NCBI RefSeq assembly: GCF_047663525.1
Contig: NC_092616.1
Location: 1,897,501-1,961,500, forward strand
DNA length: 64,000 nt
Direction: 5' to 3'
Origin: Anas platyrhynchos
Lineage: Eukaryota; Chordata; Aves; Anseriformes; Anatidae
Within the stretch, counting starts at the first letter, position 1; the number at the start of each line of letters is the position of its first letter. The position numbers and the translations under genes were made by a program. The notes under the pieces are model-generated. The model saw only the letters and a program-made list of their open reading frames with translations. It was not told the origin of the DNA and made no database searches. Below, in pieces: positions 37,761 through 48,453 of this stretch.

Positions 37761-38130
37761 AATGGCGTCGGTTGCCTGGCAACGGGGGGAGGGGACAAAA
37801 TGGCGGCGGTTGCCTGGCAACGGGAGGAGGGGACAAAATGGCGGCGGTTGCCTGGCAACGGGGGGAGGGGACAAAATAGCGGCGGTTGCCTGGCAACGGG
37901 AGGAGGGGACAAAATGGCGGCGGTTGCCTGGCAACGGGGGGAGGGGACAAAATGGCGGCGGTTGCCTGGCAACGGGAGGAGGGGACGAAATGGCGTCGGT
38001 TGCCTGGCAACGGCGGGAGGGGACAAAATGGCGGCGGTTGCCTGGCAACGGGGGAAATGCCAAAATGGCGGCGGTTGCCTGGCAACGGGGGGAAAAGAGG
38101 CGGGAACGGCAGTGGCGGTTACCTAGCAAC
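37758..38130. repeat. 38-bp tandem array pairing YY1-like cores with RFX X-boxes
   Basis: Nine copies of the perfect palindrome GTTGCCTGGCAAC lie at 37,771, 37,809, 37,847 and so on to 38,037 at exact 38-bp steps, then at 38,074. A diverged tenth (GTTACCTAGCAAC) lies at 38,118. Nearly every copy is preceded by AAAATGGCGGC, or by the variants GAAATGGCGTC or AAAATAGCGGC. The palindrome fits the X-box bound by RFX factors, and ATGGCGGC is the YY1 core (family knowledge). The array continues a CpG island, so it may be an amplified promoter element. Frames through it on either strand are by-products of the repeat. Confidence 0.85.
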
Positions 38131-38149
38131 GGGGGGCGGGGCGAAGGGA

Positions 38150-38481
38150 AAGGCGCCCAGTTTGTACAGGGAATGGGCCCAGGTTGTACCGGGATGGGGC
38201 TGGGGGGCCCAGTTCGAACTGGGATGGGCTCAATTCATACTGGGAAAGGGCTGGGGGTCCCAGTCTGAGCTGGGGACAATCCCAGTTTGAGCAGGGTTGC
38301 AGCTGGGAGCCCTGGTTTGTACTGGGAAAGTTCCCAGTTTGCAGTGGAATGGGCCCAGTTCATACTGGGAAGGGTATGGGGGTCCCAGTTTGTACTGGGG
38401 TGGGCCCAATTCATACTGGGAAGGGGTTAAGGGTCCCAGTTCATAATGGGAAGGGGCTGGGGGTCCCAGTTTGAGCTGGGA
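38150..38481. repeat. Minisatellite of CCCAGTTTGTACTGGGA type
   Basis: Degenerate units carry the dyad CCCAGTTnnnACTGGG separated by GGGCTGGGGGT or similar, with a basic spacing near 23-30 bp. Each unit could fold into a short hairpin. Confidence 0.75.
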
Positions 38482-38628
38482 AGTGTAATACACAATAAAT
38501 GTTTGTTCATTGTCTTTCGTGATATAAAAACAAGGAGTTCTGTTTGAGGAGCGGGAGTTGCGAAAGCTCCCTGCTGAAGTAAGGAGCTGTATAATGCTTG
38601 GCTAGACACTATGAAAATTCTTTTGCCT

Positions 38629-39105
38629 AATGTAACAAAAAAGAGAACCCCCTCCCCTTCTCTCCTTCTGCATCTCAGTTGCCTCTTTTGTTCAAAGACC
38701 CTGCTGCAAAGCTCATGTAACCATCTCCTGAGAAGTTGCTAACCTAGCGTATCAACATCCTGCCTTCCTGTCTCACGCTGGGCCAACATGACCAAATAAA
38801 AAAAGAAGTTGAACCACAACGCCGAGGAAGACTACGGCCTTCATCTTCACGACCACCAGAGGGACAGAGATGACCCCCTAGCAACAGTGCGCGCAGTCGC
38901 AGAATATACCAGGATGTGCTGCATAATCCTGGAATTACCAAGATATAAAAAGGGACCCTGGCGGGGGTGAGGTGCGCGCCGTTGGCGGAGCCGAGACTCC
39001 CCGGCTGCCCAGCGCTGTTTTGCTTGCTGTTGCTTACTCAATAAATTCCTTTCTATTATTAATGCAATGCTCTCTGAAAATTAATTAAGGGGGCAACATA
39101 TAACA
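38629..39105 (+). repeat. Probable solo LTR; start uncertain
   Basis: TGTAACAAAAAAGAG could be the start; the end is ...CATATAACA at 39,105. Between them lie TATAAAAAGG (near 38,944) and CAATAAATTCC (near 39,050) at retroviral spacing. It ends exactly where the CCDC81-like fragment begins. A shorter LTR-like end with AATAAA precedes it at about 38,490-38,628. No target duplication was found. Confidence 0.5.
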
Positions 39106-39291
39106 GGAAGGAGGTGGCTCGCGCTAGCTGCAGGTAGTTCAGCGGCTCGACCTTGACGTCATCTGCAAGGAGAAGCAACATCCTCAGTGCCACAGCAAGC
39201 CCAAGTTGCTTGCAGCATTCCGAACAAGGGCCTAGAGGAAGGGTCGCTAAGAGAAACAGCTCCGGGGCCATGGGGTCTTCTGGGGGAACTT
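39106..39291 (-). pseudogene. CCDC81-like fragment, third copy (5' part of the HU2 exon)
   Basis: It matches 44,830-45,015, the upstream intron and the start of the HU2 exon of the CCDC81-like gene, with substitutions such as VEQLNYL to VEPLNYL. It stops after about 20 coding residues where the LTR begins. Only a fragment remains. Confidence 0.8.
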
Positions 39292-39303
39292 GAGCTCTTC
39301 AAG

Positions 39304-39373
39304 CTCCAGAAATGACTCTCGGTCTGTCCCATGACAGGTCTGTCATGGGACAGACCGAGAGTCATTTCTGGAG
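39304..39373. repeat. Perfect 70-bp palindrome (34-bp arms, 2-nt centre)
   Basis: 39,304-39,337 and 39,340-39,373 are exact reverse complements separated by GT. The left arm starts CTCCAGAAATGACTC. It lies between the third CCDC81-like fragment and the minisatellite of block C, i.e. at a duplication junction. Confidence 0.97.
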
Positions 39374-39402
39374 AGAGAGGAAAAGTTTATCACTTCTGAA
39401 AA

Positions 39403-40366
39403 ATCCAAGGGGTGACAGCAAGTTTGTGTGCCCCAGGTGGTGTTTTGATGACCCGAGGAGATGCTCGGGTTCTCCACTCAGATGTAGGAGTGCGGTGGGG
39501 AGATTCTTGGGTGCTCCAGTGAGGTGCTTGGGTGTTCCAGGGAGGTGCTTCTGTGCTGCAGGAGTTGTATGGCAGGGGCAGAAACTTTTGTTAGGAGGGC
39601 AGAGGTTTGTGTGCTCCAGGGAGGCTTTTCTTCTGCCCCTGGGATATGCTTATGTGCCCCAGGGAGGTGCTTGTGTGCCCTGGGAATATCCTTGGGCTCT
39701 CTAGGAAGGTGCTTGATTCCTCTGGGGTCACTTGGAACCTCCGGAGTTGCCTGGGTCCAGCAGAGAGCAGGTTGTGTGCTCCAGGGAGTTGCTGGACTGC
39801 ACTAAGTGTGTTGTTCAGTGCTTTAGGGAGGTTCTTGGTTGTCCCGACAAGATGCTCGTGTTCCACAGGGAAGGGGATGAGTGACCCAGAGGCAGGTGCT
39901 GGTTGTCCCCAGGGAGGTGCTTGCCTACCACGGGAAAATGCTTGTACACCCAAGAAGATCCTTTGCTCCTCCAGGACGTTGCGTGATTTACCCAGGGAGG
40001 TTTCTCTGACCCGGGGCAGGATAGGATTTCTTCATAGAGGTGCTTCATCAATGGAGGGAATTCCTTGGTTCTTGAAAGATCTTCTGGGGTGACCTATGCA
40101 GGTGCTTGGGCACCCATGGGGTTATTCTACTGTTCCCCAGGGAGGTGTTTCATTCTTCCAAGGAGGTGCTTGGGTTCTCTATTGAGGTTCCTGGGTTCCT
40201 CCAAGAAATGCTTGTATGCCTTTGGGCGATGTCTTAGAGCATCAGCAGGAGACGGGTTCACAGCGGAAATTGTTCAGGTGAACCCACCTAGAGTTGGGAT
40301 CTCCCGTGAGGTGCTGGAATGCCCTTGGAAGATGCCTGAGAGGGAAAAGGTAGTGCTTAGGTGTCC
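39403..40366. repeat. Inverted duplication block C, left arm (partner 48,883-49,845)
   Basis: Reverse-complement match to 48,883-49,845, from ATCCAAGGGGTGACAGC to GTGCTTAGGTGTCC, with only scattered substitutions. It consists mostly of a degenerate minisatellite. Confidence 0.93.
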
Positions 40367-40740
40367 TGGGGAGATGCTTGTCTACTCCAGCTCAATGCTC
40401 ACGTGTCCTGCAGGAAGTATTTCTGATTTCAAGAGGTGCCTATATTCCCTGGGGAGATACTTGGGTGCCATGGAGGGTGCTTCAGGAAGATGCTTGTATT
40501 CCCAGGGGAGACTTTTACTTTCCCCAGGAACGTGTTTGGCTTCTCCAGGGAGTTGCCAGAACGCTCCTTGGAAAAGACGGCTTGATCAGAGGACTTGTGC
40601 CGAGGTCCTGCTAGCAAGACTGGTGGTCTGGGGAGATTGCTGGGTGCTCCAGGGAGATGCCTGTGTGCTGCACGGAGAAGCCTGGGCATCCTTGGGATGT
40701 ACCCGTGTGCCTAATGGAGATGGTGGTGTGAATCAGGGCA
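39430..40740. repeat. Degenerate minisatellite, about 30 bp, CTCCAGGGAGGTGCTTG type
   Basis: The motif (C/T)(C/T)CCAGGGAGGTGCTTGTGTGC returns roughly every 25-35 bp in widely varying forms. This explains the apparent frames on both strands. Only the first two thirds are repeated in the right arm. Confidence 0.8.
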
Positions 40741-40789
40741 GTGCTTTGCTACGGCGGATGAAGCGACACAAGCAGTCTGGCTGTGCTCT

Positions 40790-43700
40790 TTATTTTCCAT
40801 TCAGGGGTGGAAAGCGGGAGAGCTTCCCAGCCCCTTTGCTCAGAGCTCCGCTGCTGCCTTCAGCATTCCCAGCACCTTCCCCTCCGTTGCGGTACCAGCA
40901 TCTAGCGCTAGGGAGTCAGAAAGAAAAGAGGATGATCAGGTTGTGTACAGGCTGAACGCAGAGAAGTACTGCAGGCTTAGCTCGGGCCGTGCACGTAGGG
41001 GTCTGCTTCCCATGAAGCTTCAAGGTTGCCGTCAGCTGCGACAGATGCCTAGTGCCCAAGCTCATCAGCCTGGGGCTGAGGCAGGGGGAGCGGAGGGCCC
41101 CGGAATGCCCTCTCTGTCCCAGTGCTGCCCCCACGGGAAGGACGGGCCTTGCAGCAGCGGGAAGCACCATCCCTTTCTGGAGATACTTACCAGGGGAGCC
41201 GCTGCTGCTCTTGCCGCAGCCGCTTTTCCTCCGCAGCACTTCTGAACACCCTTTGTTGACTGCGATGCGGCTCCGACCTTTTCAAAACTTGCAGTGCTCG
41301 TGGGGAAAGGTGGCTGCAACACCAGGACAAAGGGATCCCTCAGCCTCTGCCAGACACCCCTTCTGCCTCTCCCCTCATCCAGACCCTGCACCCACGCGGT
41401 GCCACGTGCACCCACCCTTTCGCCCTGTGATGAGTTTTAGGCCTTGGCGGTAACCAAGGTCATGCCCGCTTTAGGAGAAAGCCAAGGGTGTCATAGGCAA
41501 GCCCAGGACTCAGGGACCGGGCTGCTGGACATCTCCTGACATCGCTCAGCAGCTACTCGAGTGCCCCAGCACGTGAACGCAGCCGGCACACACTTACTCA
41601 GGCTGGAGGCTCTCCAGCTTGGCTGCCGCTCTCCACTCCTCTTCTGCGGCAGGGATCTGAACCTTCCTCCACCTCCTCACGACCTCCTTGCTCCTGGGCT
41701 GGGCTGGGGGATGGGGAATCCAATCATGTTGCCTGGTGACCTGATGCAAGGAGAAGACGCTCTCATCAGACAGGACTGGACACACGGCTGCTGTTTCCCA
41801 GAGGACCCCTTGAAAGGACCCTGCAGCAGGACCTGGGAAGCAGGCGACTCGGCACTGCCGGCCCACGTCTGGCTGCTGCTTTGATCCCTCGCTTTCTGCT
41901 GACAGCCTCTCCCTCACAGGGAGGAGCAGGCAAAGCCCTGCCCTGCGCCCTGGTGCCCGTCCTGCTCCCACCACCCTGGGACCTGCCCCCCTCGGAGCCC
42001 TGGCGGGGAGGATCGCTGCTCTTCTCAGCGGTGTTGGTCACGGCCAGTACCTGAGGTGTCTCTCGGTCCTCCCCCTGAGACCAGGCTCCCCAAGCAGCCA
42101 TTTCTGCCCGGGCTTGCTGTATTCGCTTTTGGTACAAGGGCCATGAGCTCTTTGTTTGGTCCCACTGCGAGGACAGGTTCCAGACCTCCTGGAGGAAAAC
42201 AAACAAAAAACACAACGGCAGACAGGATTGGTCTCAGCTGTTGGACCAAAGACCTCTGCCATCAAAGACCCAGAAAGCCCTCATTCCTTTTCCATTGCCC
42301 CTGGTCCAAATGAAGCGGCTCATGGCAACACGGGAGGCAGCAAGAGGCAGGAAAGGTGTGCGGGACACCACCTTCCATCTCCCGAGGAAGAGAAGAAGGA
42401 GGTAACAAGTGTGAAAATGAACGCATCCCAAGGGTCCGGCTTGGGATCGCTCCACACAAAGAGGCTTTAGTACAGTCCCAAACCGCGTGGTCATTGCAGC
42501 AAGGCAGAGCAGGTACCTGCACCAATCTCCGAGAGGCTTCGGGAGTAGGGAGCGCAGTGCTGGTGGACTTGGCTTGAGGAGCTGCTTCCTGCCTGTCTGT
42601 CTTCTTTGTCCTGGGGGAGCTGCCTGGACACGGGGGGAGCACACTGCAAACAGACACCGGGAGGCTGCATGAGCCCAGGGGAATTCGGTCTCCAGTCCGC
42701 GCTCGCAAGCTGCGTCAGCCTCTGCAGCAGACGGCAGTTCCGCAGCGAATGGGTGTTGGACTGGCCGTGTTCGCTTCAGCAGACACGGAGAGAGCCAACC
42801 GCGAAGCAGTGGCACCAGCTGCCTTCAGGAAGGCTCGCGATGCCCGTATCCAGGCCCTCTGTGGTGGCAGAAGGAGAGGAGCAGTGTCTTGTGCAAGGAC
42901 AGGATCCTAGAGACACCAATACGGCCCAGCCGGGTTTATGGGTGGAAAGCAGATTATCGCTGGGGAGCCAGCAACATCGGAGAACGCCATCAGGCAAGGA
43001 GGGCAGGCATGCCACCTCCCTCCCTCGGCACTCTCTTGTGCCTCCCATGAAGTCTGGGATATCGTTTGGAAAGAAACGTTTCCATCTGGTATCACAGCTC
43101 CTTAGGCTGGAAGAAGCTGCGGGGCAGCTGGAAGAAACCGCAGGGGACGTTTGCTCCCACAGACAAAAAGATGGACTCTTGCAATGTGGGGGGGCTCCTG
43201 AAGGGACAAGAGCTTCTGCAACACGGCTCTGCATCCAGCTCCCCCAAGGATCAGGGCCCTGGTGGAAAATGAAGCTGGCGTGCCAGTCTCAGGCAAACGT
43301 GCTGCACGCTTGCCATGCGTGGAGAGAGCGGCCTCCTCCGAGACGGGTGTCAGGAGCCTTTCTGAGTCCCTGCGCCTGGTGGGTCCAAAGGGGACATCTC
43401 TCCTGTGTGGCTGCAAGTGGCTCCTTCCTCCTTTCCCCCAAGGGTCTCACCTGGTGGAAGGCTTCTTCTCCAGATCTTGCTGCCTCGTGCCTGGCTCCCA
43501 GCTTCTCACCGTGGGGAGGGAAAGCTTCCGCCTCTCCAGCAGCTTGCCAGGATGGCACAATGAAACTAGGAAAGGAGGAAGCTCTTCAGAGCAGCCGCAT
43601 GGGCACTGCCTTTTAAGCTGGTTGCAGTCAGCCAGCATGGGGAAGGGACCACCCCCAGACAGCACGGACCCTTACCTCCTCTCATCCTGCACTCTCCTGC

Positions 43701-45285
43701 AGCTTGCTGCTGCGAGGTGAACCGCACTTTGGCCTCTGGCCTTGTCCTCACAGTCAGATGAAACCTGGCAAACAAATGACACGGGCTTGAAGAAGGCTGG
43801 CCTCCTACCCGTTGCTGCTTGCTGGCAGTAATCCTCCTGGTGTTGCACGGGACATGGCATCCCTCTTCCGTCACGTTCACGCATGGGGTTTGTTGTCAAG
43901 CTTCCCGCAACACCAGAAAAGGTAGCCTAAATTCCCCTCCACATGCAGGCAATTCTCTCTGAGGGGAATCGCGGCAGCACGGGCACAAGAAGCACAACCG
44001 CAGTGCCCCTCCTCGCCAGGTGAAGACACTCGTAGCCGAAAGTCAGCATGAGTTAACCAGGACCCAGTCTCTTCAGGATTTAGCCCCGACTGGATGCTGA
44101 GCGTGGAGACCCGACCGCGCACGTTCCAAAGGAGGAGGTGGGAAGCCAAGGGCTGTGGAGGAAATGCACTCACCTTGGGAACATCTGGATCGCACGAGCG
44201 GTGGTCTCTCCACTCAAGGCAGTCGGGTGTGCTGGCCACATTCTCTGCAAAGAGACACAGACCTGCTGGAGGGTTTCTGAGGCACTTTTCTCAGGGCTCT
44301 CATTGACAGGAAGCAGACCTGTCTCCCAAGCCAAAAGAAAGCCTTCTCTCCAAAACCCTCCTCCAAAGCCTCTTCCATCCACCTTTGCTCTGCTCTGGAG
44401 GAGCATGGCAGAATATTGAGGCTGTACAGTAACGCTGCCAGGCCTTTTGCAGCGGCCAGCATCCAGACGCTCAGAAGAGCTAATGGAGAAAGCAGCTACT
44501 GGGGCAGGCGTGGGGAAAGGCATCTGACTGGCCTGCCGTGTCCAGGCTGGCCAACAGCGGTCGCATTGATCACCCTTCCACAGGATTCCCAAAGAAATTG
44601 AAGTAGCCCTCAAAACATCACCAGCTTACACTGTGGAGCATTGCAATGAGGTCCTCAGCGCTCTCCAGACGTTTAACACAGTCCGGATAAAACTTCATGC
44701 ACAGGAAATCATCTTCGCAGGTCAAAACACCGATGTCCCTGAAGGCAAAGGGGACGTGCTCCTTGTTCTTCAGGAGGCAACAGTACAAGACGATGGTCTC
44801 TTGCACACACTCCTGCACCATGTACAGTGGGAAGGAGGTGGCTTGCGCTAGCTGCAGGTAGTTCAGCTGCTCGACCTTGACGTCATCTGCAAGGAGAAGC
44901 AACATCCTCAGTGCCACAGCAAGCCCAAGTTGCTTGCAGCATTCCGAACAAGGTCCTAGAGGAAGGGTCGCTAAGAGAAGCAGCTCCGGGGCCACGGTGT
45001 CTTCTGGGGGAACTCAAGCTCTACCCTGACCGTTGGAGACAATCCTCTGCCTCTCCCAGGCCTTTCCAAAGAGCAGGGAGAACAAATCCTTCCGGACATG
45101 GGGCAGGACGAGGGGGCTGCTGCCTTCTCACCAGGGAGGATCTCAGGGGGACAGTACATGTCCTCCAGCCACGCCTCATCAATGTCCAGCTGGAAGAACG
45201 GTTTGCGAATCAGGAGCCGCTTTTGCTTGACGTGGAATTGCTCTTGGAGAACAGCAAAGGTCCCGAGTCCCGCAACCTGAACAGC
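40790..45285 (-). CDS. CCDC81-like gene (two HU-type domains), ten joined exons
   Basis: On the minus strand I can chain ten exons with GT-AG borders: 45,285-45,132; 44,886-44,630; 44,244-44,174; 43,764-43,676; 43,565-43,451; 42,643-42,517; 42,188-42,051; 41,740-41,598; 41,313-41,191; 40,907-40,790. They total 1,335 nt, 445 codons with the stop. Phase agrees at every junction and no stop interrupts; the TAA overlaps an AATAAA at 40,789-40,794. Exon 1 encodes the second half of HU domain 1 (AVQVAGLGTFAVLQEQF, then KPFFQLDID). Exon 2 is HU domain 2 (LNYLQLAQ, ECVQETI, AFRDIGVL, MKFYPDCV), as in CCDC81 centrosome/cilium-associated proteins (from memory). Later exons are disordered, then charged (RSAAEEKRLRQEQQRLP). 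The first half of HU1 is not found upstream in cis. Further 3n-length exons between 44,245 and 44,629 cannot be excluded. The tail does not let me confirm orthology. Confidence 0.68.
41555..41593. repeat. Short inverted block between CCDC81-like exons (partner 48,814-48,858)
   Basis: CTACTCGAGTGCCCCAGCAC...GGCACACA recurs reversed at 48,814-48,858. It lies just after the donor of the exon at 41,740-41,598. It shows that the right arm once carried this part of the gene too. Confidence 0.75.
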
Positions 45286-45519
45286 CTGCACACAGAGAAG
45301 ACAGAAAGGCTGAGGAGGGAGTTCTTGAGAGACGGGAAAAGGGATGACTCTCAGAGCAGGGGGACACTGCTGTGTGCCCTGCCCGCTCCTGAGGGACAAT
45401 GGGGCAAGGTGGGGCACTTTGGAAAGCTTTGGAGAAGAGCCGCATCCTCCGTTTCTTCCATCACCCCCCTCCCAGGATTTGCCACCATCCCTTGGCTAGG
45501 GAAGAGCCCAGAGGTTTCC

Positions 45520-45613
45520 AGCACACGGCTTAGGCCTGGGACTGATTATCCTAGGCACGGACCCAGGATATTCCCCCATCTCTCTGCTCGCCCTCTCCAC
45601 TCAGGCCGCAGGG
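45520..45613. repeat. Inverted block upstream of the HU1 exon (partner 48,671-48,764)
   Basis: Ninety-four bases from AGCACACGGCTTAGGCCTGG to GGCCGCAGGG are repeated in reverse complement at 48,671-48,764. In the right copy this block follows an HU1 first-half exon, so it marks the intron between the two HU1 exons. Confidence 0.88.
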
Positions 45614-45635
45614 CCTTGCTTGCTTGTGCCCGTGC

Positions 45636-46320
45636 TACCAGTGTTCCATGTTGACACGAAGCAGATGAACTTTTGTCACAAGGAGGGATGAGGAACAAAG
45701 CCTTTGTCCTGTCAGCCCCATCTCACAGTCACACCCAGGCCAAGGCTGCCAGGCTGTCCCCGTGCCTGTGGCAGTGTGCCGCTCTGTCAAGCCACGAGGA
45801 GCATGGCAGGAGCATCCAGCCCTATTGCTTCTGCCATGAAATGGCCGCCTTTCTGCCCCTGCCGGGCTTCTCGTGCATTGGACACCACAAAGGAAAGGGA
45901 AGACGAGGTGCTGAGGCACAGGGAGCGAGCAACGCAACAGCGGGGCCGGGCAGGGGGGCCCCGGGCACACCGGCCACGTCCCCCCCTCAGCCCCGGCCCG
46001 CCCAGCACCCCTAAGATGGCGGCGCCCGCCCCGCCTGCTCGGGGGGGGGGGGGGGGGGGGGGGGGGGTCGCAGGGTTGCCATGGCAGCGAGCCCCAGCCA
46101 GCCGGCAGAGGGTGGGGCTCCCTTTGCCTGGCGGCTCCGGCAGCCAATCGGAGCCCAGCCTGGGGAGAGGCGAGCCCTGAGGGAGGAGCGGGAGGGAGGA
46201 GGGGAAGCGCTTGGGCCTGGCTGTGACTGGGAGATCGGGCTGACGGGACCAAGGCTTTGTTCCTCAGCCCTTCTTGGGAAAAGAGTTCGTCTGCTTCGTG
46301 CCAACGTGCAACACTGCTAG
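45636..46320. promoter_or_regulatory. CpG-island, probably divergent promoter flanked by an inverted repeat
   Basis: The core has a YY1-type AAGATGGCGGC (46,013-46,023), GC boxes, a 27-G run (46,041-46,067), an X-box-like GTTGCCATGGCAGC (46,075-46,088) and CCAAT (46,144-46,148). The flanks 45,636-45,740 and 46,221-46,320 are diverged reverse complements of each other (CTTTGTTCCTCA..., CTGCTTCGTG..CAAC), so both directions would produce a similar leader. The minus-strand direction points at the CCDC81-like gene. No leader exon joining it in phase was found. Confidence 0.6.
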
Positions 46321-46593
46321 GGCCTCACGATGAAACGTGGCCTTCTGTCTTACATACCCGTGGGTAAGCACAAGGCCAAGAGAAACAGAGTGCTTATCTT
46401 GCAAAAGAACGGTGTTGAGAAGGGGGGGAGGTTTTCTTGAGATAACTGCTGACTATTGCACGAGACACAACTTTCTGACATTCGGCCCAGAGCCTACTAA
46501 ATCAGGAGAGGGGGGAAGCTGAAGAACGACCGAAGGACAAAGCCTGGGAGGAAGACTACGAGCCTTCAGTACGGGTGACCCCCAGAGGGACCA
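46321..46593 (+). repeat. Possible LTR fragment related to 38.8 kb
   Basis: It shares GAGGAAGACTACG, GCCTTCA and CCAGAGGGAC with the U3-like part of 38,830-38,880. It ends exactly where the tandem CCDC81-like copy begins. Weak evidence; otherwise nothing is recognised here. Confidence 0.35.
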
Positions 46594-48038
46594 CTGGCAG
46601 TAATCCTCCTGGTGTTGCACGGGGCATGGCATCCCTCTTCCGTCACGTTCACGCATGGGGTTTGTTGTCAAGCTTCCCGCAACACCAGAAAAGGTAGCCT
46701 AAATTCCCCTCCACATGCAGGCAGTTCTCTCTGAGGGGAATCGCGGCAGCACGGGCACAAGAAGCACAACCGCAATGCCCCTCCTCGCCAGGTGAAGACA
46801 CTCGTAGCCGAAAGTCAGCATGAGTTAACCAGGACCCAGTCTCTTCAGGATTTAGCCCCGACTGGATGCTGAGCGTGGAGACCCGACCGCGCACGTTCCA
46901 AAGGAGGAGGTGGGAAGCCAAGGGCTGCGGAGGAAATGCACTCACCTTGGGAACATCTGGATCGCACGAGCGGTGGTCTCTCCACCAAGGCAGTCGGGTG
47001 TGCCGGCCACATTCTCTGCAAAGAGACACAGACCTGCTGGAGGGTTTCTGAGGCACTTTTCTCAGGGCTCTCATTGACAGGAAGCAAACCTGTCTCCCAA
47101 GCCAAAAGAAAGCCTTCTCTCCAAAACCCTCCTCCAAAGCCTCTTCCATCAACCTTTGTTCTGCTCTGGAGGAGCATGGCAGAATATTGAGGCTGTACAG
47201 TAACGCTGCCAGCCTTTTGCAGCGGCCAGCATCCAGACGCCCAGAAGAGCTAATGGAGAAAGCAGCTAATGGGGCAGGCGTGGGGAAAGGCATCTGACTG
47301 GCCTGCCGTGTCCAGGCTGGCCAACAGCGGTCGGATTGATCACCCTTCCACAGGATTCCCAAAGAAATTGAAGTAGCCCTCAAAACATCACCAGCTTACA
47401 CTGTGGAGCATTGCAACGAGGTCTGCAGCGCTCTCCAGACGTTTAACACAGTCTGGATAAAACTTCATGCACAGGAAATCATCTTCACAGGTCAAAACAC
47501 CGATGTCCCTGAAGGCAAAGGGGACGTGCTCCTTGTTCTTCAGGAGGCAACAGTACAAGACGATGGTCTCTTGCACACACTCCTGCACCACGTACAGTGG
47601 GAAGGAGGTGGCTTGCGCTAGCTGCAGGTAGTTCAGCTGCTCGACCTTGACGTCATCTGCAAGGAGAAGCAACGTCCTCAGTGCCACAGCAAGCCCAAGT
47701 TGCTTGCAGCATTCCGAACAAGGGCCTAGAGGAAGGGTCGCTAAGAGAAACAGCTCCGGGGCCACGGGGTCTTCTGGGGGAACTCAAGCTCCACCCTGAC
47801 CGTTGGAGACAATCCTCTGCCTCTCCCAGGCCTTTCCAAAGAGCAGGGAGAACAAATCCTTCCGGACATGGGGCAGGACGAGGGGAGCTGCTGCCTTCTC
47901 ACCAGGGAGGATCTCAGGGGGACAGTACATGTCCTCCAGCCACCCCTCATCAATGTCCAGCTGGAAGAACGGTTTGCAAATCAAGAGCCGCTTTTGCTTG
48001 ACGTGGAATTGCTCTTGGACAATAGCAAAGGTCCCGAG
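46594..48038 (-). pseudogene. CCDC81-like pseudogene, tandem copy of 43,822-45,267
   Basis: This 1,445-bp direct duplicate contains the HU1 second-half exon (47,903-48,038), the intact HU2 exon (about 47,400-47,656) and the counterpart of the short third exon (46,946-47,015). The HU1 exon lacks its first 18 bases and its acceptor, because the block ends at GTCCCGAG. The third exon is 70 nt instead of 71: CCACTCAAGG has become CCACCAAGG, a 1-bp deletion that shifts frame. Exons downstream of the third are not included. It cannot encode the full protein. Confidence 0.85.
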
Positions 48039-48084
48039 CATCTCTTCAGGTCATCAAAACTCCACCTGAGGCACACAAACTTGG
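48039..48084. repeat. Stray piece of the block C minisatellite
   Basis: CATCTC..CGGTCATCAAAAC-type sequence and CACACAAACTTG match 49,785-49,830 in the same orientation. It truncates the HU1 exon of the pseudogene and joins it to unrelated upstream-gene sequence, so it is junction filler. Confidence 0.75.
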
Positions 48085-48085
48085 G

Positions 48086-48320
48086 TCCCGCTGGGCTCGG
48101 GACAATGTGGCAGCCAGGACTCCTGGGTCCTGATGCTAGGGCTGTCCTCAGCCTCAGGGCTCCTCTGGGCATGGCTCAGCCTCCTCGTGATGGGGACAAT
48201 CCAGGGCCAGGTTTCCCTGGGAGCTGCTGCCTCTTTGGGTTCTGGCTCTGGGAGGAAAGACCTCTGGTGTCCCAGAGACTGGTGTGGCCTGCAGCTCCCA
48301 CAGGCCTCTCAGGAATGTCC
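48086..48320 (+). repeat. Duplicated block E, left copy (direct with 58,608-58,850)
   Basis: It matches 58,608-58,850 closely from TCCCGCTGGGCTC to CTCTCAGGAATGT. It lies upstream of the plus-strand HU1 first-half exon and so probably represents its 5' flank, leader or intron. Confidence 0.85.
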
Positions 48321-48453
48321 CAGGAATGCCCACATGGTGTTTTTCTGGGGGGCTCGCGTATGCCTGCATGTGTCCTCGCCTGGGTGAGGTGCTTGCCAAG
48401 AGGTGGTGAGCTGGCTGGCCTGGAGCCTGAGCTGTCTTTTCCTTGCTTTCCAG

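Noticed and set aside
37366..38290. Long frames through the YY1/X-box array on both strands
   Set aside because: They are translations of a 38-bp repeat in several frames at once, without domains or splice support.
45635..46252. 205-codon minus frame over the CpG island
   Set aside because: It depends on a homopolymer G run (poly-Pro) and GC-rich promoter DNA; the matching ends come from the inverted-repeat leaders.
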